A stretch of DNA of 64,000 nucleotides, from positions 434,001 through 498,000 of the forward strand of contig NZ_MTQO01000048.1 in the NCBI RefSeq assembly GCF_001984155.1, given 5' to 3'. The position numbers and the translations under genes were made by a program. Positions 24,556 through 32,751 of this stretch are shown in pieces. The notes beneath the pieces are model-generated. The model was not told the origin of the DNA and did no database searches. It saw only the letters and a list, made by a program, of their open reading frames with translations. Position 1 is the first letter of the stretch, and each line of letters opens with the position of its first letter. The stretch comes from Actinosynnema sp. ALI-1.44 (GTDB taxonomy: Bacteria > Actinomycetota > Actinomycetes > Mycobacteriales > Pseudonocardiaceae).

Positions 24556-24888
24556 CATCGCGCGAACCATCCCCCGACGGCTCGCGCTCCCCGCCCTCCG
24601 GGCGTCATGGCCCCGACCCTTCCGCCGGAGGGAGTTTCACACCGCCTCGGTGTACCCGATGTGTGGCGGTGAAAATCCACCATCGCCCGAGCGACCCCTG
24701 CGGCTCAAGTCTTTTCACTCTGAAGGGGCCGGGATGAGTCGTATTCGTTGTGCAGGCGTGCGCAGAATTCACTTTCCGTTACGGAACCGTGATCGACTCT
24801 GAGTTTGACTGCACCGAACGAGCGATGGTGAGCAAACACACCGTCAGCTAGTGGTACTGCCGTACCACTCCACCGCATAATGGTACGT
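24556..24888. other. Gene-free region upstream of the MFS gene
   Basis: About 330 bases between the crp terminator and the transporter. No convincing reading frame is seen. The last 40 bases hold a palindrome and a -10 box (24851-24881). Confidence 0.55.
24851..24881 (+). promoter_or_regulatory. Palindromic operator and leaderless promoter of the MFS gene
   Basis: GTGGTAC-TGCC-GTACCAC (24851-24868) is a perfect 7-4-7 inverted repeat. It lies just upstream of a CATAAT -10 box (24876-24881), which is seven bases from the GTG at 24889. The palindrome occupies the -35 region, a classic repressor position; the regulator is not encoded next to it. Confidence 0.55.
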
Positions 24889-26127
24889 GTGTCCCACAAC
24901 GTCTCACTTGCTGACTACCGGGCCGCTCTGACCACTCCTGGCGCACGCGGCCCGATGATCGCTGCCGTGTTCGCCCGCCTGCCGATCGCCATGGTCGGCT
25001 TCTCCATGCTGTTCTACGTCCAGCGCACCACGGGCTCGTACGCCACCGCAGGCTTCGTCTCAGCAGGCGCGTTGGTCGGCGCCGCGATCGGTTCCGTCTC
25101 CCAGGGCCGGATCATGGACAGGCTGGGGCCGAGCCGCCCCCTGCTGGTCACGTCGAGCGCGTTCGTGGTCTTTATCGCCATCGCCATCGCCGCCGTCGAG
25201 GCCCACGCGAGTACTCCTGTACTCGTGGCTGCCGCCTTCGCGGTCGGTCTGACCCAGCCGACCGTGGGCTCCGCGTCGCGGACGCTCTGGTCTCGTCTGC
25301 TGCCTGCCGGCAGCACGCGTCAGGCCGCGTACAACTACGACGCGATCAGCATCGAGGTGTTCTTCATCCTCGGTCCTGGTCTGGCCGGGCTGCTCTCGGC
25401 GCTGCCGTGGGGCGGGACCGCCGTGCTCGCCAGTGCCGTCACGCAGACGATCGGTGCGATGTGGTTCGCGCTGACCAGGACTGTCCGTGAACAACGGCCA
25501 TTGGTGCAGACGGGTACAAGCCTGCTTGGCCCGCTCGTGAGCCCGGGTATGCGCACGGTCATCCTCGCCGTCATGGGCTTCGGTGTGGTCATCGGTTTCG
25601 CCGAGGTCGCGGTTCCGGCTGCGGCGACGGCCGCCGGGAAGCAGGCCATGGGCGGGTTGCTGCTCAGCCTCTGGTCGATCAGCTCGGTCGTCTTCGGTGT
25701 CATCTACGGGATGCGCCCGTGGCCACGCGCGATGCACCTGCGGCTTCCGGTGCTGCTCACCGGGTTCGCCCTGCTGATCACGTTGTCGGCCATTCCGTCG
25801 TCGCTGTTCTGGCTCGGAGCGACACTGCTGATCGCGGGCACGATGATCACACCGCAGTCGACGTCGCACTCGACCGCGCTCGAGCACGTCGCGCCGCCGA
25901 GCACGATGACCGAGGCGTTCGGCTGGGTCATCACGGCTGTCACGCTCGGCCTCGCGCTCGGCCAGTCGGTCAGCGGCTACCTCGTCGAGCACGTCAGCGT
26001 GTCGTCGGCGTTCATCGCCGCCGCCGTCGCCGGTTTGATCTTCGCGGGCCTGGTGTTCGTGTTCCGTGGCACGATCGCCGCAGGCGTGCCCGGCAGGAAA
26101 GCCGACCACGCACTCGCCGGTTACTAG
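24889..26127 (+). CDS. MFS transporter
   Basis: This protein of about 412 residues has 12 predicted transmembrane helices. The loop 2-3 motif reads SQGRIMDRLGPSRPLL, a variant of the MFS GxxxDRxGRR pattern, and AAYNYDAISIEVFFILGPGL recalls drug/sugar exporters of the DHA type. The GTG at 24889 gives a leaderless message; ATG 24880 would add three residues. The nucleoside hydrolase starts 8 bases downstream, so the pair is probably one operon and the substrate may be a nucleoside or related compound. A similar transporter is encoded at 52823-54016. Confidence 0.85.
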   Translation: MSHNVSLADYRAALTTPGARGPMIAAVFARLPIAMVGFSMLFYVQRTTGSYATAGFVSAGALVGAAIGSVSQGRIMDRLGPSRPLLVTSSAFVVFIAIAIAAVEAHASTPVLVAAAFAVGLTQPTVGSASRTLWSRLLPAGSTRQAAYNYDAISIEVFFILGPGLAGLLSALPWGGTAVLASAVTQTIGAMWFALTRTVREQRPLVQTGTSLLGPLVSPGMRTVILAVMGFGVVIGFAEVAVPAAATAAGKQAMGGLLLSLWSISSVVFGVIYGMRPWPRAMHLRLPVLLTGFALLITLSAIPSSLFWLGATLLIAGTMITPQSTSHSTALEHVAPPSTMTEAFGWVITAVTLGLALGQSVSGYLVEHVSVSSAFIAAAVAGLIFAGLVFVFRGTIAAGVPGRKADHALAGY

Positions 26128-26135
26128 GGAGAACG

Positions 26136-27074
26136 ATGCGGCGCTTGATCATCGACACTGACCCCGGCGTCGACGACGCCTTCGCGATCGCGTTGGCGGC
26201 GCGGCACCCGGACGTCGATCTGCTCGCGGTGACGACAGTCGCGGGCAACATCGGCATCGAGCACACGACCCGCAACGCCTTGAACCTCCTGGCGTTGTGC
26301 GGTCGTGCCGATGTTCCCGTCGCCGCGGGCGCACACCGGCCGTTCTCCCGCGCGGTGCGCGGCGACGACGCCCACGGCAACGACGGTCTCGGTGGTCATG
26401 CGCACAACTTCGGCACGTCGTCAGCGAGTCTCGACCAGCGTGACGCCGTGACGTTGCTGGTCGACGTGCTCACCGCCGCCGAAGCGCCGGTCACGATCGT
26501 CCCCATCGGCCCGCTGACCAACATCGCGCTGCTGCTCGCCGCGCACCCCGGGATCAAGTCCAAGATCGAACGACTGGTGATCATGGGCGGCGGCATCAGC
26601 GGCGGCAACATCACTCCGTCCGCCGAGTTCAACTTCTGGGTCGACCCGGAGGCCGCCCGGCGGGTGCTGGTCGAGGAGGACGTCCCGGTCACTCTCGTCC
26701 CGCTGGACATCACGATGAAGGTCGCGGTCGGCGACGAATGGCTGTCGAAGCTGGCCGACGCCAACGCCGTCGGCCGTGAGCTGACCGCGATGACACCGGG
26801 CTACCGGGCGTTCTACCAGGAATACACCGGCACGGACGACCTGATCATCCACGACGCGATCGCGGTGGCGGAGGCGATCAGGCCGGGCATCCTGCACACC
26901 ACGCCGATGCTGCTCGACGTCGACTGCACCGACGGTCCGGGCAGCGGTGCGACCATCGCCGACGTCCGCAACAAGGTCGACCAGCCGCTTGGCCGCGTCG
27001 TCGACGTCGCGCTGGACGCCGACGTCGACGGGTTGCGCACGTACATCCTCGACGAACTGTCCAGCCGGTACTAA
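26136..27074 (+). CDS. Inosine-uridine-preferring nucleoside hydrolase family
   Basis: This 312-residue enzyme of the IU-NH family splits ribonucleosides into base and ribose. The calcium-binding motif DTDPGVDDAFAI is at residues 7-18, followed by VAAGAHRPF, HGNDGLGG, and NFWVDPEAARRV, with the late HDAIAVAEAI block supplying the active-site region. ATG 26136 follows AGGGAGAAC. Its stop overlaps the stop of the convergent PHP gene by a few bases. With the upstream transporter it suggests nucleoside uptake and salvage. Confidence 0.93.
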   Translation: MRRLIIDTDPGVDDAFAIALAARHPDVDLLAVTTVAGNIGIEHTTRNALNLLALCGRADVPVAAGAHRPFSRAVRGDDAHGNDGLGGHAHNFGTSSASLDQRDAVTLLVDVLTAAEAPVTIVPIGPLTNIALLLAAHPGIKSKIERLVIMGGGISGGNITPSAEFNFWVDPEAARRVLVEEDVPVTLVPLDITMKVAVGDEWLSKLADANAVGRELTAMTPGYRAFYQEYTGTDDLIIHDAIAVAEAIRPGILHTTPMLLDVDCTDGPGSGATIADVRNKVDQPLGRVVDVALDADVDGLRTYILDELSSRY

Positions 27075-28429
27075 CGGAAGAAGATCGGGTTCGTCAACGC
27101 GACCATGGTGTCGCGCGTGGTGGGAGTCGGTTGTTCCCGGCGGATCTCGACCCGAACCCATTTGCTGTAACGACTCTGCGTGGTCCATCTGACCTCCGCG
27201 CCCTCGGCGGGGACGTAACCGCCCCACTGGGGACCGTGGTGGTCCAGGATCCGGATGTGCGTGTCGGGCGCACCGCTTGCCTTGACCTCTATGGTGATCG
27301 GTGCGCCCGGCTCGGCGAGCAGGCGCTCTCCGATGGTCGCCGTCGTCCCGCCAGCCGTCGCGGTGAACTCGAGCCGCACGGCTGACGACTCCGCGATCCA
27401 GTTGTACCCCTTGGCGAATCCCTGCATCAACTGCGGGCCGGTCAGGCCGTCTGCCAGAACGACGTTGTGCGGCAAGCCGATCCGGTCGTGGTGCCCGTGC
27501 GAGTCGCTGTTGCCGACCGCCGGGATCCACCTGCCCGCGCGCAACAGGCTGTCCCAGGCGATGACCGTGGCCTCGTCGTCGAGCGTCCAGGTCCCGTTCC
27601 ACACTTCGACCAGATCCGCGCTTTCGTAGCCGAATTCCCACGTGCAGCCGATGCACGGGCCGAACGGGTGCGCGGCGACGACCAGGCCGCCGCACTCGTG
27701 CACCTCGTCGACGACCTTCGCCAGCTCGCGCGGATCCCGGTAGCGCCAGTCGATCCACTTGCCCGCCGGGAGGTTCCACGCCGGCCAGTGCCCGGCTCGC
27801 GTGGTCACCTCTTCCCCGTTGAGGATCAACAGGTCCTCTGTCGCGTGGTGCCCCCACTGCAGGTGCGCGCTGGACGTGTTGTGCTCGGTGGAGACGATGA
27901 AGTCCAGGCCTGCCTCGCGGGCGTCCGCCACCAGCTCTTCCGGCGTGCGAGCGCCGTCCGAGTAGATCGTGTGCATGTGCCCGTCGCCGCGGTACCAGGA
28001 CCGGCCGCGGTCGGCCGCCGGTGCCGTCGGCGGGGCCGGGCTCGGCTGGAACCCGGGCCCGTCCGGTCCGAACCGGACAGTCACGTCGACCTCGAAGTCC
28101 ATGCCCTGCGGGGAAATCGTGTACGGAGCGAGGACGATCCTCCACTCGCCCCGGTCGATCCGGCCGGGCACGTAGCCGGGCGTCGCCTCGGTCGCGTTGA
28201 TCGTGAACCGGTCCCTCGCCCCGCCCGACCAGCCGCGGAACCGCTCACCCGGCCCGAAGACCCCGATGTCCAGCGCGTTGCCCTTGACGCCGAACGCGAC
28301 GTCCGGCTTGTCGTAGCGGTAGACGACCTCGATCTCGCGCACGCCGTCGGGCACGTCCACGGGCAGGTAGTGCCAGTCCGGGGCACCCGGGTCGAAGCTG
28401 CCCGTGATCGTCCAGGTCCGGTCATCCAT
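27071..28429 (-). CDS. CehA/McbA-type metallohydrolase with PHP domain
   Basis: This 452-residue protein has two parts. The N-terminal half (about residues 1-140) is a beta-rich region with many Trp/Tyr residues. The C-terminal half is a PHP-type phosphoesterase/hydrolase domain with the metal ligands in GDGHMHTIYSDG, STEHNTS, AAHPFG and NSDSHGHHD. The CehA branch contains carbaryl hydrolases and many uncharacterised phosphoesterases. No signal peptide is seen at ATG 28429 (MDDRTWTITGSF). Its 3' end overlaps the nucleoside hydrolase stop. Substrate unknown. Confidence 0.85.
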   Translation of the reverse strand: MDDRTWTITGSFDPGAPDWHYLPVDVPDGVREIEVVYRYDKPDVAFGVKGNALDIGVFGPGERFRGWSGGARDRFTINATEATPGYVPGRIDRGEWRIVLAPYTISPQGMDFEVDVTVRFGPDGPGFQPSPAPPTAPAADRGRSWYRGDGHMHTIYSDGARTPEELVADAREAGLDFIVSTEHNTSSAHLQWGHHATEDLLILNGEEVTTRAGHWPAWNLPAGKWIDWRYRDPRELAKVVDEVHECGGLVVAAHPFGPCIGCTWEFGYESADLVEVWNGTWTLDDEATVIAWDSLLRAGRWIPAVGNSDSHGHHDRIGLPHNVVLADGLTGPQLMQGFAKGYNWIAESSAVRLEFTATAGGTTATIGERLLAEPGAPITIEVKASGAPDTHIRILDHHGPQWGGYVPAEGAEVRWTTQSRYSKWVRVEIRREQPTPTTRDTMVALTNPIFFR

Positions 28430-28644
28430 ATCCCGCAACCTACCTGCGAACCCGGTTTGGTCGCGCCGGTCGTTTACGCCACGCAACACGCCCGACATCG
28501 CCCCAGGAACGCTGACAAGCAGGTCGCAGCGAAGATGTCGGTTGCGTGGGGCGGGGTGGAAATGACCGGCTTCCGGCGACCAAACCCGTCCGAGCGGAGC
28601 GAGGACATCCAAAACTGTCATACGGGGGCGATACGGTGCGGAGC

Positions 28645-29742
28645 ATGGACCTGACAGCCACAACCGCAGACCTGGCCAACGCGGCCGCCGAGGCAGTCCG
28701 CCTGCTGCCCGGCCGAACGCTTGACCCTGTGCTCGCCGGACTGCTGCTGACCGCGTCGGAGGATTCCGTGGTCCTCGCGGGCAGCGACCGGGAACGGGCC
28801 ATCCGGTTGTCCTGCTCGGCCGCCGTGCACACGCCTGGGCGTGTGCTGGTGCCCGCGAAACCGCTCGCGGAGACGTTGCGGGCGTTGGACGTGCCGATGG
28901 TCCGTCTCGCGGTGGAGGGTGCCCGGTTAGCGGTCCGGACGCCGAATGCGCGCTTCGCGTTGCCGCTTCTCGACGCGGATCTGCACCCTGGCGTACCGGT
29001 CGCGCCTCCGCTGGCGGGCACGGTCGACGGCGAGCAGTTGGTGTCCGCGTTGACGACGGTCGCCGCCACGGCGTCGCGTGACGAGGCGTTGCCGCTGTTC
29101 ACCGGCGTCCGGATCCGGGCGGACGGGGATCGGCTGGTGCTGGCCGCGACGGATCGGTATCGCATGGCGGTCGCGTCCCTGCCGTGGATCCCGGTCGCCG
29201 CGGATCTCGACGCGCTGATCCCGGCGACGCTGCTCGCCGAGGTCGCCAAGCAGGCCCGCGGTCGGGTCGCGCTGCACTCGGATGCCAACCGGGTCGGCCT
29301 GGCGTGGGACAACTCCGTGGTCACCACGGCACTGCTGGACGGTTCGTTCCTGAGCGAGAACAAGCTCGTGTTGTCCGCTGTGGACACGAATGTGGAGCTG
29401 GACGCGGACGTGCTGCTGGCCGCGGTGCGCCGGGTCGCGCTCTACGCCGACAGCCGTGGCGTGCTCAAGCTGGAAGTCGGGGACAACGAGATCCGGCTGC
29501 GCAGCGCCGACCAGCAGTCCGGCGAAGCCGAGGAGACCATCAAGGCGGACGTGTCCGACGGCCGCACGTCGCCGTCGTTCCAGTCGCGGTTCCTGATCGA
29601 CGCGTTGAAGCCGTTCTCCGGTGGCCGGGTCCGGCTGGCCATCCAGCCGGGCATGCGGGCGACGGTCTTCAGCTCACCGGATCCGGATGTGGTGATGGAC
29701 CTGCGGTACATGGTCGCGCCCATGCGTCCGCCCGCCACCTGA
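28645..29742 (+). CDS. DNA polymerase III beta-clamp paralogue (second DnaN)
   Basis: This 365-residue sliding-clamp-fold protein has three repeated domains of about 120 residues: the domain boundaries fall near LPLLDADLHPGVP (the loop typical of actinobacterial DnaN) and FLSENKLV. It ends with a DnaN-like C-terminus (DLRYMVAPMRPPAT, compare the M-P-x-R/M ending of DnaN). It is not next to dnaA, recF or gyrB, so it is unlikely to be the main clamp. Second clamps occur in some actinomycetes; the griselimycin producer carries one, GriR, as self-resistance. A TACGGT -10 box lies seven bases before ATG 28645, and GGAG is also close. Role here unknown. Confidence 0.87.
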   Translation: MDLTATTADLANAAAEAVRLLPGRTLDPVLAGLLLTASEDSVVLAGSDRERAIRLSCSAAVHTPGRVLVPAKPLAETLRALDVPMVRLAVEGARLAVRTPNARFALPLLDADLHPGVPVAPPLAGTVDGEQLVSALTTVAATASRDEALPLFTGVRIRADGDRLVLAATDRYRMAVASLPWIPVAADLDALIPATLLAEVAKQARGRVALHSDANRVGLAWDNSVVTTALLDGSFLSENKLVLSAVDTNVELDADVLLAAVRRVALYADSRGVLKLEVGDNEIRLRSADQQSGEAEETIKADVSDGRTSPSFQSRFLIDALKPFSGGRVRLAIQPGMRATVFSSPDPDVVMDLRYMVAPMRPPAT

Positions 29743-29811
29743 GCCGACAACTGAATATCGAGGCCGACGTCGCGCCGCCCGCTCGGGGATGGCGGTGCGG
29801 CGTGACGCCGG

Positions 29812-30594
29812 TCAGCCGCCCCCGGTTCCAGTGCCGCCGCGCAGGTAGTCCAACTGGGCGCGGACCGACCACTCAGCCGGTCCCCACAGGGATTCGTCCA
29901 CATCCGCGTACACGACTTCCACGACCGCGCGGGGTGTGGCGTCCTCGCCGAGTTGCCGAAGTGCGGCCCGGACCTGGTCAAGCCGTTGCTCGCGGTGGCT
30001 GAGGTACTCCTTGGCGACGGAGGCGAGGTCGGGAAGCTCCGCGCCGTGGCCGGGCAGCACGATCATGCCGGGGATGGCCTGCAGCAGTCGCAGTGTGTCC
30101 AGGTAATGACCGAGTGCCGAGATCACGGTCGTCCCACGGCCGAGGATCGAGTCGCCGGTCAGCACGGCGTCCGCGAGCTGGAGACAGATCGAGTCGTCGG
30201 TGTGGCCGGGGGTGTGCAGGACGGTCATCTCCAGGCCAGCCGCGGTGACAACGTCGCCGTGCGCCAACGGTTCGGCGTCGCGGCACAGTGCGCGGTCGAA
30301 CGCGCGGATCGGGGCGCCGGTGCGTTCGGCGAGCCAGGGCGCGCCTTCGACGTGGTCCGGGTGGTGGTGCGTCACCAGGATCAGGGAGATCGGGCCGCAG
30401 TCCGCGACTCGGGTCAGGTGCGGGATGTCCTCGTAGCCGGGGTCGACCACGACGCACTCCTCGGCGCCTGGTCCGCGCAGGATCCAGGTGTTCGTGCCGT
30501 CGAGCGTCATGTTGCCGGGGTTGTCCTCAAGCATCACCGAGGCGGTCGGCGTGACCTCTCGCAACACGCCGTACGCCGGATGCACCACGCTCAC
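29812..30594 (-). CDS. MBL-fold metallohydrolase (Rv3677c type)
   Basis: This 260-residue metallo-beta-lactamase-fold protein has the zinc motif THHHPDHVEG, a further ligand in HTPGHTDDS, LTGDSILGRG, and LPGHG near the end of the core. The C-terminal helical region (from about residue 200) is typical of the LACTB2-like group, which includes RNA endonucleases. Its ATG is 18 bases downstream of the NUDIX stop (minus strand), so the two are likely co-transcribed. In M. tuberculosis the orthologue lies between crp and RidA, as here. Substrate unknown. Confidence 0.9.
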   Translation of the reverse strand: MSVVHPAYGVLREVTPTASVMLEDNPGNMTLDGTNTWILRGPGAEECVVVDPGYEDIPHLTRVADCGPISLILVTHHHPDHVEGAPWLAERTGAPIRAFDRALCRDAEPLAHGDVVTAAGLEMTVLHTPGHTDDSICLQLADAVLTGDSILGRGTTVISALGHYLDTLRLLQAIPGMIVLPGHGAELPDLASVAKEYLSHREQRLDQVRAALRQLGEDATPRAVVEVVYADVDESLWGPAEWSVRAQLDYLRGGTGTGGG

Positions 30595-30612
30595 GGGTTC
30601 TCCCTCTCGTTC

Positions 30613-31479
30613 TCAGCCCAGCGTGTCGTCTGGTCGTGCGTCCAGGTGGCCGACGGCGCGGTGGTACGCCGGGTCGCCGGGCAGGACCGGTCGCAGAACG
30701 CGGCCTTCCCTGATCACCTTGGGGATGATCTTGCTGATCGTCCGGTCGACCGCCATCGCGGCGGCCACGGTCGGCTGTTCGCCGAGGTCGGTGAGGGTCA
30801 TCCAGGTCGGTGGCAGCAGGGCGCGCTCGCCCGCCTTCCACAGGTCGATCACCTCGGTCGGGCGGCGCCACTCGGCGTGGTCGGCCTCGGAGGTGGATCC
30901 GTCCGCGCGCTGGCCTTCCGGCAGCGCGGCGATGAAGAACTTGGTGTCGTAGCGCCGTGGTTCCTCGGCGGGCGTGACCCAGTTCGCCCACGGCCGCAGC
31001 AGGTCCGCGCGCAGCACGAGCCCGGCGTCCCCCAGGAACTGCGCGAAGGAGAACTCGCGATCCACAAGGGATTTCCGCGCGGAGGCGTACGGCGCGGTGT
31101 CCGAAACGACGCTGCCCGCATCCGGTCCGGCCAGCAGGACGCCGGATTCCTCGAACGTCTCCCGCACAGCCGCACACACAAGAGCCCTGGCCAACGGCAC
31201 GGGGCAGGCGAACTTCTCGGCCCACCACTCCGGTTCCGGGCCGGTCCACGCGATGTCGACGTCCGCGTCACGCTTGTCGACACCACCACCGGGGAACACA
31301 GTCATCCCACCCGCGAACGCCATCCCCATCACGCGACGCAGCAGGAACGCCTCAACACCTGCCTTGGTATCCCGCAGGAGCACCACCGTCGCGGCGTCCT
31401 TCGGGGTCACCGGCGGGTCAGGAAAGGTGTCCGGAACCATCGATTCCGGCAGAACCATCTCCTTCGGCAGTTCGCGCAC
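30613..31479 (-). CDS. NUDIX hydrolase
   Basis: This 288-residue protein has a NUDIX box (GGGVDKRDAD...RETFEESGVLL) inside a longer domain of the type related to NUDT19/RppH-like CoA diphosphatases: LLRRVMGMAFAGGMTVFPGG precedes the box and a long insertion separates its two halves. GTG 31479 (MRELPKEM) is chosen; the frame upstream encodes no family sequence. The next gene, MBL hydrolase, begins 18 bases after the stop. Confidence 0.85.
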   Translation of the reverse strand: MRELPKEMVLPESMVPDTFPDPPVTPKDAATVVLLRDTKAGVEAFLLRRVMGMAFAGGMTVFPGGGVDKRDADVDIAWTGPEPEWWAEKFACPVPLARALVCAAVRETFEESGVLLAGPDAGSVVSDTAPYASARKSLVDREFSFAQFLGDAGLVLRADLLRPWANWVTPAEEPRRYDTKFFIAALPEGQRADGSTSEADHAEWRRPTEVIDLWKAGERALLPPTWMTLTDLGEQPTVAAAMAVDRTISKIIPKVIREGRVLRPVLPGDPAYHRAVGHLDARPDDTLG

Positions 31480-31547
31480 CCTTGCGAGCCTACGACCGGG
31501 ACCGGCCTCAAGCCCCGTGACCCGGATCACCGGTCGATACTGGGCAC

Positions 31548-32441
31548 GTGGACGAACAAGTGCGGGTTGGCCTGATCGGTGCCGGACAGTGGGCGGGACG
31601 CGCGCACGCGCCCGGCCTGGCGAACCACCCCGGGGTGCACCTTGCCTCGGTGTGGGCACGACGAAGGGAAGCGGCCGACGCGATCGCCAAGACCTACTGC
31701 ATCGACGCGGCCGACTCACCGGCGGACCTGTTCGACCAGGTCGACGCCGTCGCGTTCGCCGTGCCACCGGCGGTGCAGGCAGAACTGGCCGTCCAAGCGG
31801 TCAAGGCAGGCAAGCACGTGATCCTGGAAAAGCCACTGGCGGCGACGCTCGACGAAGCCGAACGCCTGGCAGGCACGATCGGGGACGCGGGGGTCGTATC
31901 ACTGGTGTCCCTGGTCCGCCGGTTCGCGCAGGAAACACGGGACTGGCTCGCCGACCTGCACGCGGTAGGCGGCTGGGTGGGCGGCAACGCCCAGTGGCTG
32001 TCAGGAGCACTGCTGTCCCCCGACTACGCCGACTCGGCCTGGCGCCACGAAAGCGGCGCACTGATGGACATCGGCCCGCATGTGATCGACCTGATGGACG
32101 CGGCCCTCGGCCCGGTGAGCGAGGTCGTCGGCGCCACCAGGGGCGAGCGCGACCTCTGGCACTTCATGCTGGCCCACGAAACCGGCGCGACCAGCACGAT
32201 CACGATCTCGCTGAAGATGCCCCTACGGCCGACGGTCGTCGATTTCAGCGCATACGGCGACAACGGATACCGCACCCTTCCCGGCCGGGACACTCCCTCG
32301 GACCAGGCGTTCACGATCCTCCTCGACGACTTCGTCGCCATGGTGCACAGCGGGACGACGACACACCCCTGCGACGCCCAGCGAGGTCTCCACCTGCAAC
32401 GAATCATCGAAGCGATCGCCAAGGAAACCGAGGAGAACTAG
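31548..32441 (+). CDS. Gfo/Idh/MocA-family oxidoreductase
   Basis: This 297-residue NAD(P)-dependent dehydrogenase has the Rossmann motif GLIGAGQWAGRAH at residues 8-20 and the EKP motif in HVILEKPLAAT. The catalytic-domain block ESGALMDIGPHVIDLM contains the His/Asp pair typical of the family. Its substrate is likely a sugar or cyclitol. GTG 31548 is six bases behind GATACT, a leaderless promoter pattern. It has no counterpart in the M. tuberculosis order and appears to be a local insertion between the MBL/NUDIX genes and RidA. Confidence 0.9.
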   Translation: MDEQVRVGLIGAGQWAGRAHAPGLANHPGVHLASVWARRREAADAIAKTYCIDAADSPADLFDQVDAVAFAVPPAVQAELAVQAVKAGKHVILEKPLAATLDEAERLAGTIGDAGVVSLVSLVRRFAQETRDWLADLHAVGGWVGGNAQWLSGALLSPDYADSAWRHESGALMDIGPHVIDLMDAALGPVSEVVGATRGERDLWHFMLAHETGATSTITISLKMPLRPTVVDFSAYGDNGYRTLPGRDTPSDQAFTILLDDFVAMVHSGTTTHPCDAQRGLHLQRIIEAIAKETEEN

Positions 32442-32751
32442 TGGTGGCGTTCGTGACCACTAGGCCCCGGACCCACCAGAACACCGCCGACCCGGATTCC
32501 AACGCCCCACCAAAGCGCCCAACGCCCCACCAAAACGCCAACAAACAGTCCCCCACCCAACCCGGGGGGCGTCCCTGCTCCAGTCTACCGGGGATAAGGC
32601 CTGGTCAAAGGGTTACTGGCCGGTTGTGGACAACCAGATTCGCCGGTGGGATCTTCGGCGCGAAGATCACTCGATTGGTTATATGTAAGACCGGTTGAAC
32701 GACACCTCCCCGCGAGCCGCACGGGCTCGCGGGGAGGTGAACGGGGCTCTC
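32442..32751. other. Gene-free region with a short tandem repeat
   Basis: About 310 bases without a credible gene. It holds two tandem 20-base units (32501-32520 and 32521-32540; AACGCCCCACCAAAGCGCCC and a copy differing at two bases). Near the right end it holds a strong terminator. Confidence 0.6.
32703..32739 (-). terminator. Terminator behind the paralogue pair
   Basis: CACCTCCCCGCGAGCC (32703-32718) pairs perfectly with 32724-32739 around five bases. It lies just after the stop of the minus-strand gene at 32752 and can also stop plus-strand transcription. Confidence 0.85.

Noticed and set aside
32501-32540. CRISPR-like repeat
   Set aside because: Just two adjacent 20-base units without spacers; a simple tandem duplication. 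No CRISPR array or cas gene was seen in the window.
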